Shown here piece by piece: positions 7,163-14,330 of a DNA stretch of 64,000 nt. Below the pieces are notes generated by a model. That model had not been told where the DNA came from. It did no database searches and saw only the letters and a program-made list of their open reading frames with translations. How positions within the stretch are numbered: position 1 is the first letter of the stretch; each line of letters begins with the position of its first letter. The position numbers and the translations under genes were made by a program. The stretch is from Veillonella sp. CHU740 (GTDB taxonomy: Bacteria; Bacillota; Negativicutes; Veillonellales; Veillonellaceae). Location: contig NZ_RQVD01000004.1 of assembly GCF_003992055.1 (NCBI RefSeq), positions 62,001-126,000 on the forward strand, given 5' to 3'.

Positions 7163-8137
7163 TTATAGATAATGTGCACGTAATTCTTCAGCAGATTTTG
7201 GGGATAACCAAGCTGGTGCGATGTCGAATACTGTGAAAGCACCACGGCCACCATGTGCTGCTAAGCGATGTACGCCACGAGCGAATGCTACTAATACAGC
7301 ACCAGTAAATTCAGGGTTAGAATCTAATTGTAAACCGAATTCGTAGATGTGTTTTGTACCTGTTGTAGTTTCGCCGCTGCGGATCACAAGACCACCATGT
7401 GGGATGCCTTTGTGGTTCGCATCTAATTCTTCTTGGGAAATGAATGTTACAGTTGTTTCATAGCCAACGAAGTAGTTAGGCATTGTTTTGATTTCGTTTT
7501 CAATGCGAGCTGCATCAGCGCCTTCTTCCAATACTACATAGCATTCACGAAGGTGAGAAGAAGTAGCTGTCACTTCTGGTGTTTCACCATTGCGGATAGC
7601 GGAGATGATTTCTTGTTTAGGTACAGTGTATTGACGAGCGTCTGCTATGCCTTCGATGCGACGGATCGCATCGGAATGACCTTGAGATACGCCACGACCC
7701 CAGAATGTGTAGGAATCGCCTTGTGGTAAGATGCTTTCAGCGTACACACGTTGCAAGGAGAACATGCCAGGGTCCCAACCGCAAGAGATTAATGCTGCAG
7801 TGCCAGCTTCTTGTGCTACTTTGTGAACGTTTTCAAAGTGCTCAGGGATGCGAGCGTGTGTGTCGAAGCTGTCGATCACATTAAAATGAGCTGCAATAGC
7901 TGGAGTTTGATCGATTAGGTCTGTTGCACTGCCGCCACATAATACCATCACATCAATTTTGCCTTTGAAAGACTCTACTTCTTCCATAGTGTAGCTAGGT
8001 ACGCCACTTACTGTTTGTAAACCAGAACGACGAGAGAATACACCGACTAATTCCATATCTGGTTGTAATGCTACAGCCGCTTCTACACCGCGACCAAGGT
8101 TGCCGTATCCAACGATACCAATACGAATGTTGCTCAT
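7163..8137 (-). CDS. ddh: meso-Diaminopimelate D-dehydrogenase
   Basis: Ddh converts tetrahydrodipicolinate, NH3 and NADPH directly to meso-diaminopimelate, or runs in reverse, feeding lysine and peptidoglycan. The 324 residues match the family length. A Rossmann fold opens with IGIVGYGNLGRGVE (6-19); SRRS (about 36-39) follows the second strand as an NADP-type site. The substrate region shows SCGWDPGMFSLQR and GRGVSQGHSDAIRR, and HGGRGAFTVFDIAP is near the C-terminus. It lies 156 bases downstream of dapL on the same strand. Having Ddh beside the alternative DapL route is unusual and may reflect two fluxes or a catabolic direction. Confidence 0.95.
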   Translation of the reverse strand: MSNIRIGIVGYGNLGRGVEAAVALQPDMELVGVFSRRSGLQTVSGVPSYTMEEVESFKGKIDVMVLCGGSATDLIDQTPAIAAHFNVIDSFDTHARIPEHFENVHKVAQEAGTAALISCGWDPGMFSLQRVYAESILPQGDSYTFWGRGVSQGHSDAIRRIEGIADARQYTVPKQEIISAIRNGETPEVTATSSHLRECYVVLEEGADAARIENEIKTMPNYFVGYETTVTFISQEELDANHKGIPHGGLVIRSGETTTGTKHIYEFGLQLDSNPEFTGAVLVAFARGVHRLAAHGGRGAFTVFDIAPAWLSPKSAEELRAHYL

Positions 8138-8190
8138 TGTTACTTCCTTTCGTGAAAGTTGATACTTTCATTAATATTAAATACTATTGA

Positions 8191-8211
8191 ACTGTAATAG
8201 GAGATTACAGT
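8191..8211 (-). promoter_or_regulatory. Hairpin in the dapL-ddh gap
   Basis: An 8-bp perfect inverted repeat ACTGTAAT/ATTACAGT with a 5-base loop lies 54 bases before the ddh start. A second AT-rich stem (TTTTTCGC at 8242-8249 with GCGAAAAA at 8263-8270) encloses a TATAAT on the minus strand, which may be a ddh-specific -10 box. Either could set the ratio of ddh to dapL expression. Confidence 0.4.
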
Positions 8212-8293
8212 ATATGATGAAATGAGGGGCTGTGCCCATTGTTTTTCGCATGTATCATTATAGCGAAAAAATCCCATAGAGAAAAGGGGAATT

Positions 8294-9523
8294 TTAAAAT
8301 TGTAATGTTTTAATGCGATCCACAGCACGAATGGTATTTTCACGGCTGCCGAAGGCAGTGAGACGTAAATAGCCTTCGCCTTCTGGACCGAAACCAGAAC
8401 CAGGAGTGCTCACAATGTGTACTTTTTCTAGTAATGTATCGAATAAGTCCCAGCTACTCATGCCAGCAGGAGCTTGGATCCAAATGTATGGCGCATCTAC
8501 ACCACCAAATACAGTAAGACCAATAGCCTCTAAGCCTTCACGAATGATGCGAGCGTTTTCCATGTAGTAAGCGATATGCTCCTTAATTTGGGCACGACCT
8601 TCTGGTGTGTAAACAGCAGCAGCACCACGTTGAATGATGTAAGGAACACCATTGAATTTTGTTGTTTGGCGACGATTCCACATTGGGTTCAGCGGAACAC
8701 GCTTGCCTTCTGCGTTCTTGGCAGTTACTTCATGAGGAACTACAGTGTAGGCGCAACGAGTACCAGTGAAACCTGCCGTTTTAGAGAAAGAACGGAATTC
8801 GATGGCCACTTCACGAGCGCCTTCGATTTCATAAATAGAACGAACTGTATCTGTGGATGTGATGAAAGCTTCATAAGCGGAGTCGAACATTAAGATCGCT
8901 TCGTTATCTTTACACCACTGTACCCATTCTGCCAAGCGCGCACGGCTTAATACGGTACCAGTTGGGTTGTTAGGGCAGCAAAGGTAGACGATATCTACTC
9001 GTTCTTTGGGGAATGCAGGAGAGAAGTTGTTCTCTGCGTTCGTTGGCAGGTACACTACTTTTTCATAAATACCGTTGATAGCTTTGCCAGTGCGACCGCC
9101 CATGACATTAGAGTCAAGGTATACTGGGTACACAGGGTCAGTAATAGCGATGATGTTGTTTTCAGAGAAAATTTCCTGGATGTTGCCCACGTCAGACTTA
9201 GCTCCGTCGGACACGAATATTTCATCCGGTTGGATTGTGATACCTAATGGTGCATAATCTCCTTCAGCGATGGCATTGCGCAAGAAATCGTAACCTTGCT
9301 CAGGACCATAGCCTCTGAATGTATCGGCAGAACCCATTTCTTCCACGGCAGCATGTATAGCTTCAATGACAGCTGGCACAAGAGGGCGCGTCACATCACC
9401 AATACCAAGACGAATGATGTCTGCTTCAGGGTGACTTTCTTTGAAAGCTTCTACTTTACGAGCAATATTAGCAAATAAATAAGAACCTTGTAGGTTTTCA
9501 TAGTTTGGATTTACAGTAGCCAT
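8294..9523 (-). CDS. dapL: LL-diaminopimelate aminotransferase
   Basis: DapL is a PLP fold-type I aminotransferase that makes LL-diaminopimelate from tetrahydrodipicolinate with glutamate as donor, in one step. The 409 residues equal the family norm. Visible motifs are [11 protein letters not shown] near the N-terminus, [11 protein letters not shown], and the PLP-lysine stretch [14 protein letters not shown]. The start is the ATG at 9523, preceded by AAGAAGGAGATCTT; the frame continues upstream for 44 codons without a ribosome site. It is probably co-transcribed with ddh. An epimerase (DapF) would be needed downstream of DapL and is not in this window. Confidence 0.96.
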   Translation of the reverse strand: MATVNPNYENLQGSYLFANIARKVEAFKESHPEADIIRLGIGDVTRPLVPAVIEAIHAAVEEMGSADTFRGYGPEQGYDFLRNAIAEGDYAPLGITIQPDEIFVSDGAKSDVGNIQEIFSENNIIAITDPVYPVYLDSNVMGGRTGKAINGIYEKVVYLPTNAENNFSPAFPKERVDIVYLCCPNNPTGTVLSRARLAEWVQWCKDNEAILMFDSAYEAFITSTDTVRSIYEIEGAREVAIEFRSFSKTAGFTGTRCAYTVVPHEVTAKNAEGKRVPLNPMWNRRQTTKFNGVPYIIQRGAAAVYTPEGRAQIKEHIAYYMENARIIREGLEAIGLTVFGGVDAPYIWIQAPAGMSSWDLFDTLLEKVHIVSTPGSGFGPEGEGYLRLTAFGSRENTIRAVDRIKTLQF

Positions 9524-9875
9524 AAGATCTCCTTCTTTTACAAAATAATAAAGATACATGTATATAAAGACATCGAAGCGGTATGTATATTTCAGCATAA
9601 TAGATATGTGTATATGCCGTGAGTTGCTTATGCAGACACGCAAGACGAGGAACATTTATATATAGATGTAATAATTAATGAATATAAAAGGGCGTTGAAT
9701 AGATCCCTTAAATTACATTTCTATATTCTATAGTATTTATAAAGATATGTCAAAAGCAAAATGGAGGTATAGCGTGCTGTTATACTAGTAAATTCACCTA
9801 TAGCTGTTTCGGTTGGTACCATATGTTTTGTACCAATGGTTGTGTCTAATTTACCTGTGTATGTCGTTATCACAT
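9524..9875. other. Intergenic stretch upstream of dapL
   Basis: No gene seen. On the minus strand it contains AAGGG/CCCTT pairing around 9687-9709 and a TTGGTAC/GTACCAA inverted repeat (9813-9819 with 9830-9836). The 14-mer TGTTATACTAGTAA (9778-9791) occurs again upstream of the MATE gene at 11316-11329. I found no lysine riboswitch core. Confidence 0.45.
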
Positions 9876-9905
9876 AAAAACGAGGCTGTTCATGGAACGC
9901 CTCGT
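9876..9905 (-). terminator. Terminator of the MATE gene
   Basis: A 7-bp GC-rich stem (ACGAGGC with GCCTCGT) is followed on the minus strand by five T, about 30 bases past the stop codon. Confidence 0.75.
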
Positions 9906-9936
9906 CACTTAAAGGGTTAAGTTTTAATTAATGATT

Positions 9937-11286
9937 TTAGAATGACATGTTCCGTACATTGCGTTGGACTTTACGTAATCGATACATATAGCAGAGTGCA
10001 GCTGAAGATGTACTTGTTAATAATCCAATCCAAACGGAGTAAGGCCCGAAGTCTGTGAATAGGTAACAAAGGTAGGCAACAGGTACAGTCACCCCCCAAT
10101 AGGTGCCGATAGTAATCACAGAAACGCTAGTTACATCACGATAGGCTCGGAGAACGCCTTGTAAAGGAGTGCCTACAGCATCGATGATTGTGAAAAATAC
10201 AGCATAAGAAATGAAACTTTCAATAAGGGGAATCATGTGATCTTCCTTAGTATATAGACTGGCTAAGAAGTCGATATGAGTGAAGGAATAGGTTCCAATG
10301 CAAAGGGCTATGAAAGCTGCTACACCACGAGTAATCCATGTGTAAGTAATAGCGTTTTGATATTGTTTAGCTCCTAATTCATAAGCGATGACAATGGTAG
10401 AAGCCATACTTAAGCTGAGGGGGAAAGAAAATGTTAATCCAAGGAAACTAGACGCTGCTTGATGGGCGGCTATAATTTCTGTGCCGAACTTTGTCATAGC
10501 AATCCCAGCAGCACTAAAAATGCTGATTTCTGCAAAGATAGAGAGGCCAATAGGAATCCCTAGAGCTAATTGATCTCGAATGAGTATCCAACTTGGTCCA
10601 GTGAAAGATGACCAAAACCGATATTGTTTGAAGTGTTTGTGGAATGTAATGAGCCCGAGAAAACATAGCATCATATACCAATAGGCGATGGCCGTTGAAA
10701 TGCCGGCACCAAAGCCCCCCAGAGCGGGGATGGGGCCATAACCTTGTATGAATAGTACATTGAAAATAGACTGAAATAACACACTACTGCCAATGATGTA
10801 TAAAGAGTAGCGAGTATTTCCGTGAGCATCGACAATGTAGCGGAATCCAGACATGATCATCATAGCTGGAAAGGCGACGCACATGGCGTTCATATATTGG
10901 ATGCAAACAGATTTTGCCGCCGCTTCTAATCCTAATAGATCTAACAAAGGAAATAAACCAAGTAGGGTGACAAGTATAAGAACTGTTGCAAATGCAAGCC
11001 CTAAATAGATATTTTGCCACATGGTAGCAGCTACCGATTCAGTTTTTTTTGCCCCTAAGGCATGAGAAATAATGGGGGTCACACCAAGGAGAATTCCTGA
11101 CAGACCAAAAAAAGCGGCGACCCATAAGTTGTACCCCACACCAATAGCTGCTAAATCTATGGTACTGTATTGCCCCGTTAATGTGACCGCTATAAAACTA
11201 CCAACAATGATAGAAAATTGTGTAGCAATGACGGGGGCAGCTACAAGTAGGAAATGTTTAATCATAGAAAATAAAGATGTAGACAT
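9937..11286 (-). CDS. MATE family efflux transporter
   Basis: A 12-segment membrane exporter of the multidrug and toxin extrusion superfamily that expels drugs or metabolites using Na+ or H+ gradients. The 449 residues have the two-lobe pattern: the N-lobe begins APVIATQFSIIVGSF and contains GVTPIISHALGAKK, and the C-lobe begins LGIPIGLSIFAEIS and contains IVIAYELGAKQ, the pseudo-symmetric repeat. I chose the ATG at 11286, with GGGAGG five bases before it, over a TTG four codons upstream. It is monocistronic. Substrate unknown. Confidence 0.92.
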   Translation of the reverse strand: MSTSLFSMIKHFLLVAAPVIATQFSIIVGSFIAVTLTGQYSTIDLAAIGVGYNLWVAAFFGLSGILLGVTPIISHALGAKKTESVAATMWQNIYLGLAFATVLILVTLLGLFPLLDLLGLEAAAKSVCIQYMNAMCVAFPAMMIMSGFRYIVDAHGNTRYSLYIIGSSVLFQSIFNVLFIQGYGPIPALGGFGAGISTAIAYWYMMLCFLGLITFHKHFKQYRFWSSFTGPSWILIRDQLALGIPIGLSIFAEISIFSAAGIAMTKFGTEIIAAHQAASSFLGLTFSFPLSLSMASTIVIAYELGAKQYQNAITYTWITRGVAAFIALCIGTYSFTHIDFLASLYTKEDHMIPLIESFISYAVFFTIIDAVGTPLQGVLRAYRDVTSVSVITIGTYWGVTVPVAYLCYLFTDFGPYSVWIGLLTSTSSAALCYMYRLRKVQRNVRNMSF

Positions 11287-11565
11287 ACTACCTCCCAAAA
11301 CAAACTTACATAGTGTGTTATACTAGTAACCATACATTTTAAACTTACATTTATAAAATTTAATTTTATCATTATGATATCTAATTGTCTATAGATGTAA
11401 AGGGTTATTGTCTCTTAAAAGAACATGGTGTATAATGGTAACAATTCAGTTATATCAATAGATATAACGTGGTATATTGCATGGAAAATATAGGAGTATA
11501 TAATTTTTGCATACATCTATGTTTTTAGTGCAATTGTCATGGTGGAGACACCAGAAAGGAGTTTT

Positions 11566-12402
11566 ATGTTAGGAGCAATCATTGGAGATATGGCGGGCTC
11601 AATCTATGAGTTCAACAATATCAAAAGCCGAGAATTTGAGTTCTTATCAGAACGATGTGAGCCTACAGATGATTCAATTTTAACATGTGCTATTGCACGG
11701 GCTTTAATTGATGTAAAAGGAAGGGGGACACAGTTACAACGAGCTACTGTGTATCGTATGAAAGAATATTTTCTTTCTAATCCATTACCGATGGGAGGGT
11801 TTGGAGCTAAATTTTTTCAGTGGGGATTATCTGATGTGACAGAACCATATGGTAGCTGGGGTAATGGGGCGGCTATGCGTATAAGTCCTGTAGCGTATGT
11901 GGCAAACACAGAAGAAGAGGTCAAGTTACTGAGCCGTATTGTCACAGGTACGACCCATAATGATCCAGAAGGATTAAAAGGAGGAGAAGTGACGGCGTTA
12001 GCTGTGTTCAAAGCACTGCATGGAGCTACGAAAGAGGAAATCCAAAAGATGGTAAAATCATACTATCCTGGCGAGTACAGCGTGGAAGAACTACACAAGA
12101 CGTATAAATTTGAACCAAGCTGTCAGAAAACTGTGCCAGAAGGAATGCAATGTTTCTTTGAGAGCGAAGATTATGAATCGGCTATTCGCAATGTAATGTA
12201 CATCGGCGGTGACTGCGATACATTAGGTGCCATTGTCGGTGCCGTAGCAGGGGCGTATTATGGAGTTCCAGAATGGCTCCAAGAAAAAGCCTTATCCATG
12301 ATGCCAGACTATATGGTGGAAGACTATAATGATTTCAAAGCTATGTATATGGACAAAGAAAAACCCTCTAAAGCTAGCGCTGGACACGCATACTGCCTTT
12401 GA
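11566..12402 (+). CDS. ADP-ribosylglycohydrolase family protein
   Basis: This enzyme family removes ADP-ribose from proteins, DNA or small molecules with two Mg2+ ions. The 278 residues show the N-terminal metal site GDMAGSIYEF (7-16) and PTDDS (33-37), the central WGNGAAMR substrate loop, GTTHND, and the C-terminal metal motif GGDCDTLGAI. All key acids are present, so it should be active. AAGGAG lies four bases before the ATG at 11566; an in-frame ATG at 11539 has no ribosome site. It stands alone, with no ADP-ribosyltransferase next to it, so neither a toxin-antitoxin pair nor a DraG-type partner is supported. Confidence 0.9.
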   Translation: MLGAIIGDMAGSIYEFNNIKSREFEFLSERCEPTDDSILTCAIARALIDVKGRGTQLQRATVYRMKEYFLSNPLPMGGFGAKFFQWGLSDVTEPYGSWGNGAAMRISPVAYVANTEEEVKLLSRIVTGTTHNDPEGLKGGEVTALAVFKALHGATKEEIQKMVKSYYPGEYSVEELHKTYKFEPSCQKTVPEGMQCFFESEDYESAIRNVMYIGGDCDTLGAIVGAVAGAYYGVPEWLQEKALSMMPDYMVEDYNDFKAMYMDKEKPSKASAGHAYCL

Positions 12403-12545
12403 GGGTATGATACAAGGGGCCGGAATCCCCTATACAATTGTATTGTACCATGTGAAAGGCAATGACGATAGAGAAAAATAGAATATGATAAAAATATTGG
12501 GGACTGCTCTTGTGTGAGTAGTTCCTATATTTATTGTTGATGCAA

Positions 12546-12577
12546 AAAAAGAACCTGCCCACCGGCAGGTTCTTTTT
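12546..12577. terminator. Bidirectional terminator
   Basis: A 14-bp perfect stem AAAAAGAACCTGCC and complement with a 4-base loop is flanked by A and T runs. It can end the ADP-ribosylglycohydrolase transcript and the minus-strand transcript that starts at the cobalamin riboswitch. Confidence 0.9.
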
Positions 12578-12717
12578 AGGATGATGATGTACGCCCATAC
12601 AAAATCATGACAACTATATCAACACTTTGAGTGCTAATACCATAATAGTAAGTTCACTTGGCCATGATAAGGCGATCATCAATATGTGACGTATCCCATA
12701 CAACGCATATCGTAGTA
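12578..12717 (-). other. Gene-less segment downstream of the cobalamin riboswitch
   Basis: Between the riboswitch terminator and the next terminator are 140 bases with only tiny open frames (9 and 21 codons; one begins MIALSWPSEL). None has a good ribosome site or a family I know. A weak 6-bp pairing (ATCATG/CATGAT, about 12604-12668) spans most of it. It may be a small regulatory RNA body or the remains of a deleted cobalamin-related gene. Confidence 0.5.
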
Positions 12718-12760
12718 ATAAAAAATCCTTTTTCTTGTATTTTGGAGTATCAGAAAAAGG
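12718..12760 (-). terminator. Terminator of the cobalamin riboswitch expression platform
   Basis: On the minus strand CCTTTTTCT and AGAAAAAGG form a 9-bp stem followed by ATTTTTTA. It lies about 50 bases after the aptamer. The neighbouring palindrome AAAGGCCTTT overlaps the first arm and could be part of an antiterminator. Confidence 0.7.
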
Positions 12761-12806
12761 CCTTTGATTCTCCTCCCTATCTCTCGTAGGTCAAGTGGTG
12801 AATGAT

Positions 12807-12951
12807 GAATAGGCAGTTCTCCTGACTCAGCTTCAACGCGCCTCCAGCCTTCCCAGTTTCCCAGTGACATAATTTGGATTTGCTCTGCTTTACAGTGGCG
12901 GGACCGTGCCAGACTTTAACTGGCTTCTCTATTATGCTTTCGCACCTATTC
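12807..12951 (-). promoter_or_regulatory. Cobalamin (B12) riboswitch aptamer
   Basis: On the minus strand the core features are present in order: P1 arm GAATAGG, the conserved GGTCCCGCCACTGTAA segment, CACTGGGAAACTGGGAAGG, and the B12 box region AGTCAGGAGAACTGCC followed by the closing P1 arm CCTATTC. P1 pairs perfectly (12945-12951 with 12807-12813). It normally turns off B12 synthesis or uptake genes when adenosyl- or methylcobalamin binds. Here no such gene follows. Confidence 0.9.
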
Positions 12952-12975
12952 CCAAATGTTTGATTGTATGTGTGT

Positions 12976-13004
12976 ATTGTACTCTTTTGTTTTTTCTATG
13001 TCAA
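12976..13004 (-). promoter_or_regulatory. Strong promoter of the cobalamin riboswitch transcript
   Basis: On the minus strand TTGACA (12999-13004), 17 bp, then TACAAT (12976-12981). It lies about 25 bases upstream of the aptamer. It is one of the best sigma-A promoters in the window, so the riboswitch is very likely transcribed. Confidence 0.85.
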
Positions 13005-13097
13005 GAACAAGATGAAAGCATATGCTTATTTTGTAAGAACAGAGGCAAATATGTGACGTTTATTACAAAATGTAATACGTGGAATAGTGTTGTATAG

Positions 13098-13523
13098 TTA
13101 AACGATGTAGATAGCAAAAGCAATCACTAATATAATCAACAATAAGCAACCGCAGCCTACAGCAGAAGAGGCTTCCTCAGGGGTTCGCGTATCCACTGGA
13201 TTAGGATTGTTAGCGGGGGGAGGTAATAAATTATAATTACATTTCGGACAATTCGTCCAAGCTTTGCGCATATGATGGCCACATTGAGGGCAGGTAGGTG
13301 TAAAGGGGATGGCATTGCTAGCAGTGCTACTGTCATTAGGGTAGCGTTTGTAGTGGGTGTAGGATATACCACTACCAGGAAGACCTACTGTTGTTCTTAC
13401 GCCGTCTTTTCCCAAAGTAATTTTAGCGCCTCTTGGCCCGATACTTGTACTAACACCTTTCTTGCCGAAGTTAAGACGAATGCCAGGTGCAATCTTTAAG
13501 GTTCTTCTAAAACGAAATCCCAT
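13098..13523 (-). CDS. DUF4236 domain protein with zinc ribbon and C-terminal membrane segment
   Basis: The N-terminal 55 residues match DUF4236 (GFRFRRTLKIAPGIRLNFGKKG, shown here in part as GPRGAKITLGKDGVRTTVG and GLPGSGISY). A zinc ribbon follows at about 76-95 with CPQCGHH and CPKC, then a proline-rich linker, then one hydrophobic C-terminal segment (about 122-140, CGCLLLIILVIAFAIYIV). It is probably membrane-tethered with the soluble domains in the cytoplasm. Function unknown. It is the last gene of a three-gene minus-strand operon, 15 bases after the Cys-rich peptide gene. Confidence 0.82.
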   Translation of the reverse strand: MGFRFRRTLKIAPGIRLNFGKKGVSTSIGPRGAKITLGKDGVRTTVGLPGSGISYTHYKRYPNDSSTASNAIPFTPTCPQCGHHMRKAWTNCPKCNYNLLPPPANNPNPVDTRTPEEASSAVGCGCLLLIILVIAFAIYIV

Positions 13524-13538
13524 ATGCTTACCTTTACA

Positions 13539-13751
13539 TTAACATTTACAAGTTGGAGAGGTAGTGCCATCGTTACATTTCACCGATCCATTTTCAGTAC
13601 AACCTGCTACACCACCGTGGCGAGAACAGCAACCTCGTTGGGTGATGAGTGTTCCATCAGTACTAGGTTGTTCAGAGGCGGAGAATACGCCTAGGTTAGA
13701 TTGAAAGCCTAGGAATAGAGCCATAATTGTCAAGATACATAATTTTCTCAT
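13539..13751 (-). CDS. Small secreted cysteine-rich protein
   Basis: A 70-residue precursor with a Sec signal (1 to about 25, cleavage near FSA|SE). The mature peptide of about 45 residues ends in a Cys-rich module, CCSRHGGVAGC then CNDGTTSPTCKC, with six Cys and a GG turn. I have seen similar modules in short exported proteins but cannot name a function. The ATG at 13749-13751 overlaps the stop codon of the rhodanese gene (ATGA), with AAGGAGG in front, so the two are translationally coupled. An oxidised disulfide-rich peptide beside a secreted rhodanese suggests envelope thiol or sulfane-sulfur chemistry (inference). Confidence 0.75.
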   Translation of the reverse strand: MRKLCILTIMALFLGFQSNLGVFSASEQPSTDGTLITQRGCCSRHGGVAGCTENGSVKCNDGTTSPTCKC

Positions 13752-14125
13752 TGTAAAGACCTCCTTGTTGTCAGATGGTTGTCTGAGAGAATATCCCAAC
13801 CATCTTCTAATACATATACATTTTCATACCCTTCGCGATCCATTATTTCGGCTAAGGCTATGGAATGTTCATCGTGAGGACAGGAACAAAATACGATGTA
13901 TTTTTTCCTTTTGTCAGATGTTTTTAGGAAATTGTTGATAGTGAGTAAGTTTTGGGGGTTGACCCATATAGCTCCTACCATATCTTCGCCTAACAGTTCT
14001 TTAGCATGAGCACTGCGAATGTCTATGTAAGTGGCTGACATATCTAAGGTAGTGGTCGTTTGATAGGCGTAACTGGTAATAGAACAACAGATAGCCATAG
14101 CAAATACAAGAAAAAGTTTTTTCAA
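13748..14125 (-). CDS. Exported rhodanese-like domain protein
   Basis: A 125-residue protein with a signal peptide (1 to about 20, SYA|YQ). A single rhodanese domain follows: YIDIRSAHA (33-41), GAIWVNPQ (51-58), and the strand plus active-site loop YIVFCSCPHDEHS (76-88), with Cys80 and Cys82. The loop is longer and more acidic than the usual CxxGxR, so sulfur-transfer activity is likely but not certain. The C-terminal GYENVYVLEDGWD is typical. It is first in a three-gene operon and acts outside the cytoplasmic membrane. Confidence 0.85.
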   Translation of the reverse strand: MKKLFLVFAMAICCSITSYAYQTTTTLDMSATYIDIRSAHAKELLGEDMVGAIWVNPQNLLTINNFLKTSDKRKKYIVFCSCPHDEHSIALAEIMDREGYENVYVLEDGWDILSDNHLTTRRSLQ

Positions 14126-14251
14126 AGGAAATCGCCTGCTTTCAAAATAACACTAAGATGTTAAAGATGTAGGTGTACACCGTTTGAAATTCATAGTACT
14201 TATAGTATAGTACGTTATGAGAAATGTGACAATCCTTTCCCCACCCTTTTC

Positions 14252-14280
14252 TTGCTAAATGGATAGCATTAATTTATAAT
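14252..14280 (+). promoter_or_regulatory. thrC: thrC promoter
   Basis: TTGCTA (14252-14257), 17 bp, TATAAT (14275-14280), ending 50 bases before the thrC start codon. A second -10-like TATAAT lies at 14293-14298. Confidence 0.75.
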
Positions 14281-14330
14281 AAACGGTAACGATATAATGT
14301 GTAGTACAATGAAATATAAAGGATGATAAG

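Noticed and set aside
9524-9875. Lysine riboswitch upstream of dapL
   Set aside because: The leader lacks the conserved lysine aptamer core; only short unrelated stems are present.
11566-12402. DarTG- or DraTG-like toxin/antitoxin or nitrogenase-control pair
   Set aside because: No ADP-ribosyltransferase gene lies nearby, and no macro domain is seen.
12679-12870. 63-codon open frame on the minus strand through the cobalamin aptamer
   Set aside because: It runs through the conserved riboswitch core and terminator; its codons are explained by the RNA structure.
12906-13097. 63-codon open frame on the plus strand
   Set aside because: It is antisense to the riboswitch and its promoter and lacks a ribosome site.
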